Source: Gambelia wislizenii (lineage: Eukaryota > Chordata > Lepidosauria > Squamata > Crotaphytidae). From it: a stretch of 64,000 nt of DNA. Position numbers and translations under genes: made by a program. The stretch covers positions 98,470,001 through 98,534,000 of the forward strand of contig JAUMIR010000004.1 in the NCBI GenBank assembly GCA_030847615.1, read 5' to 3'. The notes below the pieces were generated by a model that searched no databases, was not told the origin of the DNA, and saw nothing but the letters and a program-made list of their open reading frames with translations. Below are positions 37,601 to 52,600 of the stretch, piece after piece (the first letter of the stretch is position 1; every line of letters begins with the position of its first letter).

Positions 37601-40600
37601 TGAGAATGAGTACTACAACATGGAAGTGTTAACTGTTATACTAGATTTTTTTAAAAAAAAACAAACAATATGGAGATAATAAAATAACCTTAATAAAAGC
37701 GGCCAGCAAATGAAGAGCAACCCCCCTCAAAAAAACACCACCATAGAATTTTCTCATTATTTTATACATAATAAGACTAATGGAGACATTTAATTTACTC
37801 TAGGCAACTCTGTCTATATAAAAAGATATGACAGAACATGATCAGCAGTCAGCTGAACTATACAAGTGAACATGGGTGCCACTCCTTTGCTCTTTTCCAC
37901 ACATTAATTGGAATGAATTGCTGGGATACAAACCTAGCTTGTTTTGAACAACTCTTTCACTGAAAGGATGGAGACCTGTGGCCAATGAATCCAACCTACC
38001 TTGAGACCCCGCTCATACCGTCGCACTTTGGCACTTTCACCAGCTTCCTTCGCATTCAGTATTGCTCCCTTATAGTTAGTTATCCTTTCTTCTATAGTTT
38101 GCTGCAGTTCACTGGAAATAGCAGGAGTCATCTCAAGGAAAAAGAAAATTGAAGGAAAAAATAAAGGGAGATATGTATTTTGTTCTACAGAATTGCACTC
38201 ACTGAAAGAAGATATTCAAGTAGTGGCACAGAAACACTCTCTGAGGCATACAGAGATAGGACTCTAGACAGGCAGTCAAACCATCTCTCCTGAACAGGGG
38301 AGTCCTTGTTCTTCTGCAAAAATTCCACAGGTCACCTCTAGACTGTTTGCCAAAGAAGGAGTGGTGGAATAATTCGCGAGACATTAGGGCCATAGAGTAA
38401 CATTTGGTCAGTGAAAAGATGAGAGAATACAGTGAGAAACTCTTAGTCATTTCAGGCAAAGACTGGCTGCATGGTTATATTGGAGTACTAAAGAGCTATC
38501 CTCCCCTATCTGTGAGTGTTCAAGCAGTTCTCTTCATCAAGGCTGCTTAAAAATTTTCTCTTTCCACTTGGAGATGGAAAAGACAACAGGCAAATTTAAG
38601 CATATACGGAAAGCTGTTGGCACTTAACCGCTAGCAAAACTTAAGAGAGTTAAGCAACTGCCAATGAAAGTGAATACTGTAATAGCATCATTGCTCTTCA
38701 AACCTGATAATTTTGGCTAACAGAAATGATATAGAAAACATATAAAATGTACTCAAGTGGGGAAAAATGTAACTAAATAAGCCCTAAATCAGGGTAGGTA
38801 ACTTTCTAGGATGAGCTACATTGGTACCTCCTGAACTCATTAAGAGCTACAGTGTTCCACTACCACTGAACACCCATTGCCCAGACTTTCAACACTGCAG
38901 TTGCAAATATCCTAGGGAGGTATTTTCCTACATTGTCTACAGCAAAGACATGGTGCTCTCCAGATGTTTTAGACTACAACCCGCGTAAGCACTAATTACC
39001 ATGGCCAACGGTCAGGCATTCTCAGAGTTATAGTCCAATAGATCTGGAGGACACCAGGTGACCTGGTCTGCAGCCTGCTTGGCTATGTCCTCACAATTCG
39101 ATCTCTCAGAAGACCCAGTTCACAGCTCAGTTAACTACTGTATCTACTATAACATGAAAAGCATACATCTAACACTTCAGCAAAACTGTAAAGTAGTATT
39201 TTGGCCTTTTACTCCCCACCACCACTTTGAAAACATCGGTGAACTTTCTGGGGAACTTCCAAACTTCATTACAAGAAAAGCAGAACACAGCTCCATGTAG
39301 AGAAGACACAAGTCTTTTAAACAGTATTAAATGTAGAGTTAGGTAATCAGGTACCTCCCATAGTAAAAACAAAAACCCAGCAACCCCAACCAGGATGACT
39401 AATAGTCCAGGATCCTATGGGGCTGTCATCCAAAACATCTGGAGGGTACCAGGTTGGCAGGCTGGTGTAATTAATGCACTGGAAGGTGGATTTGACAGTC
39501 TTTATGTTTCTGAACATCCCCATAACATTTTCAGGCTTAAAGTAAGAACTTTCACCTACCTGTGTCTGGAGATCGGTATGCTCTTCTGTGGCTACAGAAG
39601 ACACGTCCATTGTTTCTGTCTCATGCTCACTGCTAACTCCTCCATGTTCCTCTCCTAGAACCTCCTGCAACTCCGCCTAAAGCAAGAACCAGTACAATTG
39701 TTGCCGCAGAATTGTTACATCTATTTTAAGTCCTGTGTTAAAATGAATGACAGGATACCTACCTAAATGTAGGTAGCTAAGACACAATAGGGATTCTGTT
39801 GGTGTATCTCCTACCCTGCTGCTCAACAGTCTCCTTTCCTGAGTTAGCCGAGGTGGTCTTGAGGTTGGCGTTGGAGCCTCTTCAGCTAATAGTGCTGGGG
39901 GACTTCAACATCCATGCTGAGACTGCTCTGTTGGGATTGGCTCAGGACTTCATGGCGTCCATGACAACAACTGGTCTATCCCAAGTGCTATCTGGACCTA
40001 CTCATGCTGCTGGGCACACTCTAGACCATGTGTTCTGTGCTGGATGAGGTGATGGCGATCTTGGTGTGGAAGAACTTTCTGTAGTTCTGTTGTCATGAGC
40101 AGATCATTACCTGGTCAAGTTTAGACTCACTGAGACTTGGACCTCTGCAGGGGTGCAGGACTGATTAGGATGCTCCACCCCAGGAGGCTGATGGATCTGG
40201 ACAGATTCCTGATGGCTCTTTGGGATTTTCCTGTCACCTCGGCAGGCAATACTATCAAAGCTCTGGCTGACCTCTGGAATGGGGAAAAGGCCAGGGTGGT
40301 AGACACACTCTTTCCCTCTTATAGAGTAGAGCCAATTCCCTTGGTTTTCCAGGGCTGAAACGAGTGAGATGGAGACCAGAGCAAAGTTGGCGGGAGACTC
40401 ACAACAAGTGTGACCGGAACACTAGCTAGGGCCTATCTGAAGGCCTACTCCATGAAAGCACGGGCAGCAAAGAAATTATTTTTTGCCGCCAACATTACAT
40501 CTGCAAGGAGTCATCCAGTAAAGCTGTTTCAAGTGGTTAGAAATCTATTACACACTGGTCCTCAAGTAGAAAATGCAGACCACTCAACAGCCCACTGTGA

Positions 40601-43600
40601 ATAATCTGCACAGCACTTTGCAGATAAAATCACTCAGATCCGCACCGACTTGGAATCTGTAGTTAATACGGTTCCAGTGGATGTAACCTTGGCTCCTGCT
40701 TATCCAGTGTTATTGAATCACAAAATCATAGAGTTGAAAGAGACCACAAGGGCCATCCAGTCCAACCCCCTGCCATGCAGGAATGAACAAAGCATTCCCG
40801 ACAGATGGCCATCCAGCCTCTGCTTAAAAACCTCCAAAGAAGGAGACTTCACCACATTCTGAGGCAGTGCATTCCAGTGCCGAACAGCTCTTACTGCCAG
40901 GAAGTTCTCCCTAATATTTAGATGGAATCTCTTTTCTTGTAGTTTGAGTCCAGTGCTCCATGTCCTTGTTTCTGGAGCAGAAGAAAACAAGCTTGCTCCA
41001 TCCTCAATATGACATCCCTTCAATTATTTAAACACGGTTATCGTGTCCCCTCTCAACCTTCTCTTCTCCAGGCTAAACACACACAGCTCCCTAAGCCACT
41101 CCTCATACGGCACGGCTTCCAGACCTTTTAACATTTTAGTAACCCTTCTCTGGACATGTTCCACTCTGGACACATTCCAGCTTGTCAATATCTTTCCTGA
41201 ACTGTGGTGCCCAGAACTGGACAAAGTATTCCAGGTGAGGTCTGACCAAAGCACAATAGAGTGGCACTATTACGGTACTTCCCTTGATCTAGACACTATA
41301 CACCTATTGATGCAGTCTAGAATAGCATTGGTTTGTTTTGCTGCCATGTCATACTGCTGACTCAAGGTCAGTTTGTGGTCCACTAAGACTCCTAGATCCC
41401 TTTCGCATGTACTGCCATCAAGTCAGGTGTCACCCACCCTATATCTGTGCTTTTCATTTTTACTGCCCAAGTGTAATATCCTACATTTCTCCCTGTTGAA
41501 ATTCATTTTGTTAGTTTTGACCCAGCTTTCTAATCCATTAAGGTCATTTTGAATTTTAGGAGAAAAGCAGGATATGAATAAACATAATAATAATAATAAT
41601 ATACTACTACTACTACTACTACTAGTTGTTATTATTTCTCAGCTCTTAACTGCTATCATTTAACAACAGGACCTTGAATCTTGTTCTGAATCAAATGCTA
41701 TTCCTCATATGCCAAACAAACTGCACATTAAAAAAACCAGCACTGTGCATGAATAAAGGATCTGTCTTAACTGACAAACACAAACATAATTTTCTGAAAT
41801 CTAGAAAGCTGTTATTCTATGAAAAAACTACATGCTATTCATGCACTATGCCAATCCTTAGTTAATCAGAATCAGCAAGAAAGCAATTCCATTCAAAACC
41901 TGGTGTGCAACTTATAGAATTGGGAGAAGAGTATTACTGTCTTACATGCTAGACCATCAGCTAACGCACATCATCCAAGGGCAATACACTCCTAAATTAA
42001 TCAAGAATGTTTGTGGTTCTAGACAAAAACACACTTCTAGATGAAGTTATTTCTGGAGTACTTCACAGCCACAAAACATGCAAATAGAACTATTTTGCAC
42101 ACACTTTTTCCACTATGTCCCAGTGCATGACTTAGTGCTTCCTAACTGTAGAAAACATTTCAGGACAAGTCCCTATATAAACATCCTTGTTTGGATTCAG
42201 CTAGTGATTTGCAAATTTTAAAACTGGCAGATGGGAGAAAATATTGTTCAAAAGAAAATATCATTCAAAAGAAATTTCTGACCCACATTTTATTGATTAT
42301 GGGATTACATTCACTAACATTTCCCCTTTAGTGCTCTGTGAGGAAGAATATGAAAATTACTTGAATATAAGGATAATGTATTGTAGTATATCTACTTGAA
42401 CGGGGAAAACAGTTATAAAAACAAACCCAAAGAAATTAGCAAGCTTTGAGCTTTATCTTCTTAGGGCTCCTATTTTCTTTTTAAAAAACACATTCACATG
42501 TGAAGGTTAGCAAGGCTTGCTTCATAATGTGAGCAAAGCATGGTCCTTACAATATCAATAAGAAGTATAGTTGTCCCTCCACATTCGCGGGGGTTAGGTT
42601 CTTGAGACCCCCGCGAATGTGGAAAAAACGCGAATAACAGATGCTGCTCCCGCAGCCCTCCACAGAGGGAGGGATGCAGTGGGAGGGTGTCTGGCCAGCC
42701 TGGTTGGCCTCTCCACGGCCTTTCTGAGGAGACTCCAGGCCTTAGAAGCCCCGGAGCCCGCTGAGGAAGGCCGGGGAAGGCAGTGTGTGGGGAGGAGGCT
42801 GCGCTGCCTCTCTCTGGCCTTTCTTAGCAGGCTCCGGGGCTCCAAAGCCCCGGACCCTGCTGAGAAAGGCCGGGGAAGGCAGCGTGTGGGCGGGGAGGAG
42901 GCTGTGCTGCCTCTCTCCGGCCTTTCTCACCCCCCCGCCCTTCCCAAAGTGGCTGCGGGGGCTTCTGAAGCCCCCGTCGCCACACTCCCTCACCCCCCGC
43001 CGCCCTTCCCAAAGTGGCTGCGGGGGCTTCTGAAGCCCCTGCCGCCACTCTCCCTCACCCCCCCGCTCTTCCTAAAGTGGCTGCGGGGGCTTCAGGAGCC
43101 CCCACCGCCACTCTCCCTCACCCCCCGCCCTTCCCAGAGTGGCTGCGGGGGCTTCTGAAGCCCCCGCCGCCACTCTCCCTCACCCCCCGCCCTTCCCAAA
43201 GTGGTGTAGGGGGCTTCAGAAGCCCCCGCCGCCACTCTCCCTCACCCCCCCGCCCTTCCCAGAGTGGCGTAGGGGGTCCCTCGCTACCTTGGGAAGGGAC
43301 TGGGGTGGAATGAGGGAGGCTTTCCACCCCCCCTTTCCCAAGGCAGCGAAGGGATTCCCGAGAACCCCTTCGCTGCCTTGGGAAGGGACGGAGTGGAGGG
43401 GGGGCAGGCGGCTTTCCGCAAATAATCAAAACCGCAAATGTGAAAGTCGCAAATTTGGAGGGACAACTGTATATTATTTTATGTCACTTCGCTCTCAAAC
43501 TTTATAATGTCACATCTGAATTTGCTCCACCTACAGCACTGAGCGCTAATCTTAGGAAAGTTACAGTTTCTTTACCACAGGAACACACTCCTTCCACTTC

Positions 43601-46600
43601 TGCTTCAATTTGTGGGAAAAAGGCAAAGGGCAAGCAGGAATGGCAGACCCTAGTCTTCAGAAAATTGTGACTCATAATAGTTATAGCCTATCACCAATAA
43701 GAAGTATTTGTCCCTCACCAATAATGATCCAAGCCCTCAAGACTGTGGAGTATTGCTACATGCAACCTTCCCTGTAAGGTACAACTTTCTTTGCACTAAG
43801 AAAAAGAGCATTTCAAAAGAATCCCATATATACCAAAAGTTCGGTATCGTCCTCCAGACCTTCATCATCTTCTTCATTCAGGTCCTTCATGCACTCAGCA
43901 GCCATTTTTTCAATATGATCCATCGGCAGAGGGGCTGGAAAAAATCAAAAGGGAGAAATCCCGAGGTTCAGAGAAACCATCTCTGGGTGTAAATCTCTTA
44001 ACTGCAGCAATTAGAAAATATTCTCTAATCTTATCTATTTCTCATCAGTACAAAAAACCTAAGATGCTATTTATCAGTTTCTTTCCTTGCCTTCCTTCTA
44101 TAGATATTCTAGGGGGAAAACATCTGATCAATTTAATATGGTCTTTCTCTCAAGATGTTTTAGATTTTCACTCCCACAATCCCTAACCACTGGCTATGTT
44201 AGCTGGAGCTGATGGGAGTTACAGTCTACAATATCTGGAGGAACCAGGCCAGAGATGGCTGGTTTTGGAAATAAACATGGCTGTTAACGCAAATCCATAT
44301 TTAGCCAATCAAGCCCCCACCTCAAACATTTGATGTTTCACTACCTTGAAGGCACAAGGAAAAATGCTCCAAATGACATATAAATAGTTAACATTTACAA
44401 TTATGCCTGAAAAAGAAAGTTAACAGAAGCCTATTGTTCTGCATCTTAGTAACATCAAAAACTGTGAATACTTTTTTTTATGATCAACCTTTTCAGTATT
44501 TATATTGTCAGCTGGACTATATCCCAGTCAACGTAAAGAAGCACCACATTACAAACAAAAAGGCAAATTAAGTAGCCTTTACTCTGGTGTCTAGACTGCC
44601 ACAGTTTCCCAAGAAATTGTAGACACTATGTCTCAATGAGAGTACAATAACCAAAAACCCACTGTCATGAGCCAATGCAGCCTTGCTCACACAGTGCCAT
44701 ATCAACACTGCACCAGACTTCTCTGGCAGAATGCTGCTACTAAAAATAGGTGAGGCTTCATGAGAACATTTTTAGCCTCATAATCTATCCACAGTGATCT
44801 TTCACCACAACAAAGCCAAAGCCAGCATCTAAAAGCCGAAACACACATGGAAACAGAAGAGGGATGACCCAAGACACCTTGCTTGCCTAGGGCAGAGAAA
44901 TCAAAGTGCAGAGCACTTAAGGTCAGCTGAGTTACTTTGGTGTCCCATTTGGAATATTCCAAAAGCTCCTATCCTTCTCAGTAATCTCTCTCTCTGTGGT
45001 TTTTCTTTGCAAACGAAGATTCACGAAGGACTCATCCTGCACTTTCTGCAAGCGTGTTGATGACTAAAAAGGCCAATCCGAGATAAACAAGCCCAGTTGC
45101 AGAAAGCACAACAGAAGGTCTCCTTGGGTGATGTTTCTGGGTTGTGATTCTTTCTGAGTTGTCGTTTCTCTTCAAGACTTGTTTGGCGTGAGTTCTCAAA
45201 TAAGGCTGCAGCATTGTGGATAGTGCATCTCCATGCCTCCCGATGTGAGGCCAGGGCGGACCATTGTTGGTGATCAATTTGGCTGAGCCTGAGATGTTGT
45301 TTCAGGGAGTCCTTGTATTGCTTTTTTGGAGCACCCCTCTTACGCTGACCTGTGGCGAGTTCACCTAGACTACTATTTTTGGGAGGTGATGGTCCTCCAT
45401 CCTAGAAACGTGCCCTGCCCAGCGCAGCTGCGTTCTCAATATCATGGCCTCAATGCTGGTGATCCCTACTTGCTCAAGGACAGCAACATTCATCACATAG
45501 TTAGTCCAATGTATATTTAGGATTGTGCGTATAATATCTCAGTAATATAAAACAACAAATTAAACAACTACTGTAATAGTTCTCTGTCCTTTCATGATAC
45601 CCCAAATAAGGAGCCTCACTCTGCCCAATGGTAGGGGCAGCTCTAACAAACAACACCCTTTTGGGACACACTTGACTTATATTTCATGCAACAATAATGG
45701 CAAAACATAACTTGAAGGAGACTATTTTCAAGTTTTCTTTGTGGTCCCTGTTATGAAGAACTCATCTCTCTTTCTCAACTCCATCTTCTACCTCTCTTGT
45801 ACAATTAAAGTGACTTTTTAAAAAGGCAGTAACAATTTATAGAGCAGTTTCAATGCAAAAGTGTGCCATAGGCCATTGGTTGAACCTAGAATTGGGCTTA
45901 GGGCACTGCAGCCTATGAAAAGTGGCGAGGGTAGGCAGTTTTGGCCACTCTTCTCTTCCCTCAGTAGCCAATGGTGCTACCTCCCATGCTGTTCTAAAGG
46001 ATCCCCCACAGGAGATATCTGCAGGGGTCTGCAAAGAAAGAGGGAAATTGGTGAAAATTATTTACTCTCCCACTCCACCAGTGGATCATAAGCCTTCCAT
46101 GAACTGAATGAGCTGTTTCATTCAGGGAAAGCAACATCCTGATCCAAGGATCTTTTCTCCCCTAACTCTACCACAAATCTAAGTTTTAGTGACCTAATTT
46201 TTATTTAATAAGATAAGGAATGCACTAGACCATTGAGAGTACATTTGGCTAAGTAGGAAATCTAAAACTTGGTCCCTTTCAGATTCAGCCTCAAAAATCT
46301 ACTTCCTAGTTCACCAGCTCTGCTGAAAAATCTCTATCAAATCATTTCCACAGCAGTCCTTTCCTCTATTGTCTTTGTAAACTCTCAATCACGAGTTTTA
46401 AATCTTGTATATACAGTATAGCTCATTCCCTCCTACTTTTGTATTATCACCATCTCCTCCACCACACTCTGCCGTCTGTCCAGTCTTTATTCTGAGCTGC
46501 TCCATTTGACTCCTGCTGTGCTCTTCAGTGTTTGCTACTGTAGCTTCCACAAATATTTTGGCCTGTCTGTTTCTAAATCACTATGGAAAAACAAATCCCA

Positions 46601-49600
46601 AGTAGCCTCCAGGGAGGAAGGCAGGCAAGCAGATACTGGGATCCTCCAGATGCTGTTGAGCTGTAGCTATTATCACCCATAAACACGGGCTGTGCTGGAG
46701 TGGAAACCCAACAAAATTTGGAGCACCCTAAGTTGCCTGCCTCTTATATGCACTTCCTTGGATTCCTCTGAGCTTACTTCTAAATGGTCACATATAGAAG
46801 AGCACTATGAAATGTTGTTTTGGCATGGGTTTTTCATTAATAGTTGCATTAAAAAAGCAAAACATTGTGACAGGTTCAGTGCTACAGATGCATGCTCAAA
46901 GAAAGTGCTACTGAGTTCAATGGGACATATTCACAGGTAAGACATATTCTGTACAGTTGTCCCTTCATACCTGCTGGGGTTTGGTTCCAGGATCCCTCGT
47001 GGATACAAAAATCTGTGAATACTCAAGTCTCGTTATATGCAACGGCATAGCAAAATGGTGCCCCTTATATAAGATGGCAAAATCAAGGTTTGCTTTTTAG
47101 ATTATTATTTTTTAAAGAATATTTTTAAGCCGTGAATACTTAACTCCGTGGATACCATATCCGTGGATACGGAGGGACAACTGTACATATAGCCTAAACA
47201 AAACTTCCGAAATTAATGTCTTTTCATATTACACAATATTTCTAGCAAATGAGCTTACCTTTTCCTTTAGGTTTTTTTTCCCCAGCAGGCAAGTTTTCCC
47301 CAGTGATAGCTGCCAGTTCTGCTTCTAGGTCCTCATCAACCTCAAGATCTAGCATAACCTCTTCAGGATTAAACTCTACAAAAAGTCCAAGCTGGTGCAA
47401 GGAGGAAAAATGCCATTTCAGTAAAAACAGGAAATTTATGCTAACAACTACAATATCCATGTAACATCCATATCTGTTTTATAAATTCAAATTGTAGCAC
47501 TGGGTTTCACTGCTCTGGATAATGGCTTTTTAAACCTCTCCATTATAGCTATGATCCAAAACTTTAAGATTTAAGGATTTTAAAATGAAGACTCAGAGAA
47601 TATATTTTAAGATAAAATGGACATTACACGTCAAAATTTGAAAGGAGTAATTATTTTCACTATTTGGAGCTATCGTACTTAGTTCCAAGAAAAGGCTAAA
47701 TTATGTGTCAAGCTTATAACATTAAGCAAAATTAAGTAAATGTAATACTTTGTTGTTGTTAACTGCCTTCAAGTTGACTTCAACTTATGATGACCCTATG
47801 AATGAGAGACCTCCAAGTCACACTATCATCAACAGCCCTGCTCAGGTCTTGCACATTCAGGACTGTAGCTTCATTGATTGAATCTATCCATCTGGAACGT
47901 GGTCTTCCTCTTTTCCTTCTGCCTTCTGTTTTACTAAGCATTTTTGTCTTTTCTAGCGAGTCATGTTTTCTCATGATGTGTCCAAAGTACAACAGTCTCA
48001 GTTTAGTCATCTTGGCTTCTACGGAGAGTTCAGGTTTGATTTGCTCAGAGGACCTATTTATTTGTCTTTTTAGCAGTCCACATTATCCAGCACCACATTT
48101 CAAATGAATTGATTTTCTTCCAATCAACTTTCTTCACTGTCCAGCTTTCACAACCATGCACAGAAATGAAAATATGATGGCATGAACAATCCTAACTTTA
48201 GTGTTCAACGATATATCTTGACACTTCAGGATCTTGTCTAGTTCCCTCGTAGCTGCCCTTCCAAGTCCTTGTCCTCTTCTGATTTCTTGACTGCAGTCTC
48301 CATTCTGATTAATGACTGAGCCAATGTATGGAAAATCTTTAACTATTTCAATGTCTTCATCATCTCCTTTAATGTGGTCATTATTTTTGTTTTCTTAATG
48401 TTCAACTGTAAACCTGTTGTTGCAGTTTTTATATGATAGCCCCACCTGAATGTACACTATCAAGTCTTGTGAGGTATGTGAGGTTACAGATGTCAGACTT
48501 CCAGAAATTGTGACATCATGGTGTGTGTGTGAGGGGGGAGGCAAACAGTTATTTTATAGCTGGAGAGGGAAGATTTGAGGAAAAATAGACTGCTTGCTGC
48601 TGAACACTCAGGTTGCTTCAGACACAAAGTGTCTAGTATGTATCTCAGGCTGAAATGCTTGCCACTTCACTTTGGCACAAGAAAAAATTAGGGAGCTGTT
48701 GCTTCCAGTTTAGATCAACCACAGCTGGAAGTGGCATCCAAATCCAGATAAACTGGTTTGTCTTGACTTCTCTCCTCTAACTATAGTTAATTTCAAACCA
48801 TGTTTTATGAAACTACATTTTGCTAAATATAGCTAAGATTAATGAGAGTTTAAGGTTTGGGTGACACACTAAACTGCAATCTCCTTGCAGTATACCAGAG
48901 AAAGCATTCAGTCTTGTCTTGTTTTTATAACACACATGAGTCAGTATTCCAACTAACCACAGCCACTACCCTGGTAAAATATTAAACTCTTTTGAAGTGA
49001 GGCTGCCATGTCATTATAGTATTCCTGTTAAGTTTGTCAAAGCTAGCAAAAATAACAGACCATAGCAGTTAACAATAAACATAACAAGATACTTGCTGTT
49101 CCTTGTTTTCTAGCTAAAAGGGAACGCCACTCAAGGGATTTGTTTTTTATTTTTTTTAAAAATCCCTATAAACTTATCCTGCCACTGTCTGTAAAACACA
49201 GAAGAACATATGCATTTGAAAACTAATAATAAAATTGTTAAAATAAATCTTCTTGCTGCAGCTTGAAATTTATGCAACATTCATATATGCAACTCTTTCT
49301 CAAGTATATTGCTGGCTTTATAACATAAGAACACCGCAAACTTAGAAGGCACTACTTCGTAATAGCAGAAGTTTTATGGAAAGGGGTGAGTTTAGCTGTC
49401 ACTATAAACAGCCCATTCAATTCAATTAAATTAAATTCAAGGTGAACCATTTACACTGTCCACACTTCAAATGCAGAATTAGGTGCGCTTAAAACCACTT
49501 GATCCAAACTTAAAACATGGTTTGAGTAGACCCACTGAAATCAATGGGACAACTTAAATCATGAATGAGTGTACATTACCTTCATTGCAAAGAATCTCTT

Positions 49601-52600
49601 TTGCTGTTGTTGCTGTTGCTGTTGTGTGCCTTCAAGTCATTTCCAACTTATGGCAACTCTAAGGCGAAACTATCACAGGGGGCTCATTTACATGAGGAAA
49701 AAAATCCTGAAAGAATTCGCTAAGAATCCTATTGGTACTCACAGAAGATGGCCCACATTAGCACTATTCAGAAGGCCCCCCCCTGAAAATACCACATAGT
49801 CCACGATAACTGCTTTCGCAGTTTATCGCAATCTTTTTTTAAAAGTGTGTGAAAATGTGCACAATAAGTCATCTGTACAACCGATTCGAAAAGGGTCTTC
49901 CATGAGGACCAATAGGATTCTTAGCAAATTCTTTCAGGATTTTTTTTTATTGTGTAGGCAACACCCCTGATTGGGTGGACCTCAGAGGGGGCAAGCTCAG
50001 GAGAGGCTTGAAATGCAGCCGCCATTGTTGCTCTGTACCTCTGTCCCTCCCTCCTTCACTTATGAGTACCTGGCTCATTCTGTTTCTTGCTTTTTGGAGG
50101 GGCACAGGGACGCGGCCGCCCACATATCTGGGGCGAAGTAAAGGCTGTGGGGGACCCGTTCCTCTCTTCACAGATGACGGTGGTGGGAGAGAGGAGGGGG
50201 TGGCAGGGATGCTGCTGCGGTGTGTGCATGTGTGTGTCCCCAGCTGCCCCATTGGTGCCATTGGTGGGGGGGTGTACATTTAGGAAGCTGAACTGCAGAT
50301 TTCTTCAATATGTGAGAAGTGTGAGTGAGAGAAGAGAGAAAGAGAAAGGAAAAGTAAACATTTTGTGGTCCGTGGATGGGCCTTTGGTTGCTCATGGGTT
50401 AATCTTGCTGTCTTGTAATTTGTTTCCTTTTGCCAAGGTGGGTATTCCTGGAATGTCTCTTGAAAACGGTGTGTGTGAGCTGTGTCCTCTGGAGAGGGGG
50501 GATGTCAGCATCAAAAAGGCACCGCTTCCAGAGCCAGCCAGTGCCAGAGACAAGCAAGAAGATCCTTGGAGCTGTCTGCAGAGAGCACACGATCTCTCTG
50601 ACAGCCAACAGAAAGGGGATGGGTTGAGGAAGAGGGGGTGGGGGGCTGATGTGGGGGCGTATGTGCGCACGCCTCTGGCTGCCCCATCTGGGTATCATCA
50701 GGGAGCTGTTGCTGTGGTGTGTGTGTGTGTCCCCAGCTGCCCCATTGGGGCCACTGGTAGGGAGCTGTTGCTATGGTGTATGTGTCCCTGGCTGCCCCAT
50801 CGGGGCCATCAGTGGTGGGCTGCTGTTGAGGCATGTGTGTGTTTTCCAGCTGCTCCGTGTAAACAGCAAAATCACTATTTTTTTCCCTTCAGCCAATTTT
50901 GGATGCATCGTGGAAACAAATGGGCACTGGAGCGAAAGGGAGGTAATGCAATATTTTCCGGACTTAATTCTCCTGTCTAGCTGAGCCCAGAATTTTCTTG
51001 GAAAAATCTGTTCAGAGGGGCCTTTGCCTTTGCTTTTTCCTCTGAGGCTAAGACAGCGTGACTTGCTCAAGGTCACCCAGTAGGTTTCCATGGCTGAGTG
51101 GGGATTCAAACCCTAGTCTCCAGAGTTGTAGTCCAACCCTCAAACCAGTACACCATGCTGGCTCTTCTGAAATCAGTGGAATCAATGGGACTGAAATCAA
51201 TGGGACAACTTAATCATGAATGAACATACATTAAGTTGATTGCAAACTTCCTCTAAACATGTTTAATTCTGAAGACTAAACATGTTTAATTCTGGAGACA
51301 AACTATGTTTCATTCTGGAAACAAGTCCATTGATTTCTGTGCACCAAATTTGTGTTTAGTATCTTATTCAGTACCAAGATGACTAAATACACTAAAGGCA
51401 CCAGACACCATTTGATCGTGGATATGAGACCACTAATAAATGCCAGGTGTTGTAGGCTATATTTCAGAGGAAGGAACCAGTAAAACCACCTCTTAAGTGT
51501 TCCTTGCCTTAGAAGACCCTATGAAATTTATGGGGCTGACATGGGTTGACAGACAACTTGAATGCACATACACACGTCTTATTAATAACATAATAATATT
51601 TGGTTAATTTTTCTGTTTTGCAACTTTAACCTCCAACATGCCTTCTTCCTATGACCTAACTAAACCTTTAAATTCCTTTTTTTTCTGTAAAGAATTCACA
51701 TTCCCCTTTCTTTACGCCATATCTTATAATTAGTTTGGAAACATGGCATTTGGAGTACAGTGGAAAAGCAAAGATAGCTGTGCTTACTCATCTACGAAAA
51801 TAATCTAAAATCCACAGTTGGGCAATACCTTTATTAAAGCAAACCAAAATGCCACCAAAATGTGCAAGCTTTCAAATTCTCTGGCGTTCCTCATCAGGCT
51901 AGATGACACTGTAGGAAAACCAGGCTCGTCTTCCCATTTCCCCTTTATAAGGCCAGAATCACTATCAAGTTATCAAAGTTTTTTTATTCCTTGCAGCATG
52001 TGGTGTCTCCAGCCTGTGCAGCTATTTTCTGTACTAGCAATGTTCTAAACAGTTCTTTGATCCTGTCATGCTTTCTTGTCATCCATTGTAGCTGGAGTCA
52101 GTCAGACCTCCACCCTGTCAGACCTGGCACAATGGAGCCAGATAACAGTAGGACTCACTGTTAGATGGTCACAGAGCCATCTGTACAAGCTGATCTGTAA
52201 ATAGCTGGTGGATTCTGTTTCACAGAGGAGGTTGTCCTAGGCCAGTGATGGGCAATCTTTTGAGCTTGGTGTGTCAAATGTCTCCACAAAACTGAGCATA
52301 ACTCGGGTAGTGTGTCACTTTGAGGAAAAAACATGTATGCATGCAGGATTCGCACTTTGGGGAGAAGGGAGGAAAGTGGGACCGGGGCTTCGAAGCCCTG
52401 ATTGCTACTTTAGGGAGGATGGGGGTAGAGGAGGAAAGTGAGGAAAAAACATGTATGCATGCAGGATTCGCACTTTGGGGAGAAGGGAGGAAAGTGGGAC
52501 CGGGGCTTCGGAAGCCCTGATCACCACTTTAGGGAGGGTGGTGAGGTTGTGGGGGGGGGGATGAGGCCTATGGCCATGTGTCATCAGAAATCGCTACGCG

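Noticed and set aside
38000..38115. Alternative acceptor (TATTTCCAG) for CC2D1B exon 6
   Set aside because: It would start the exon with TGA in the frame supplied by exon 5; the upstream acceptor keeps the frame open.
42619..43158. 179-codon open frame rich in Pro and Ala
   Set aside because: It lies inside the tandem core of a Tigger-like element, and equal-quality frames occur on the opposite strand.
50087..50980. 297-codon open frame
   Set aside because: It crosses 60-bp tandem units (repeated [13 protein letters not shown] phrases) inside an insertion in a SINE. It resembles no protein family I recognise, and there is no splice or promoter context.
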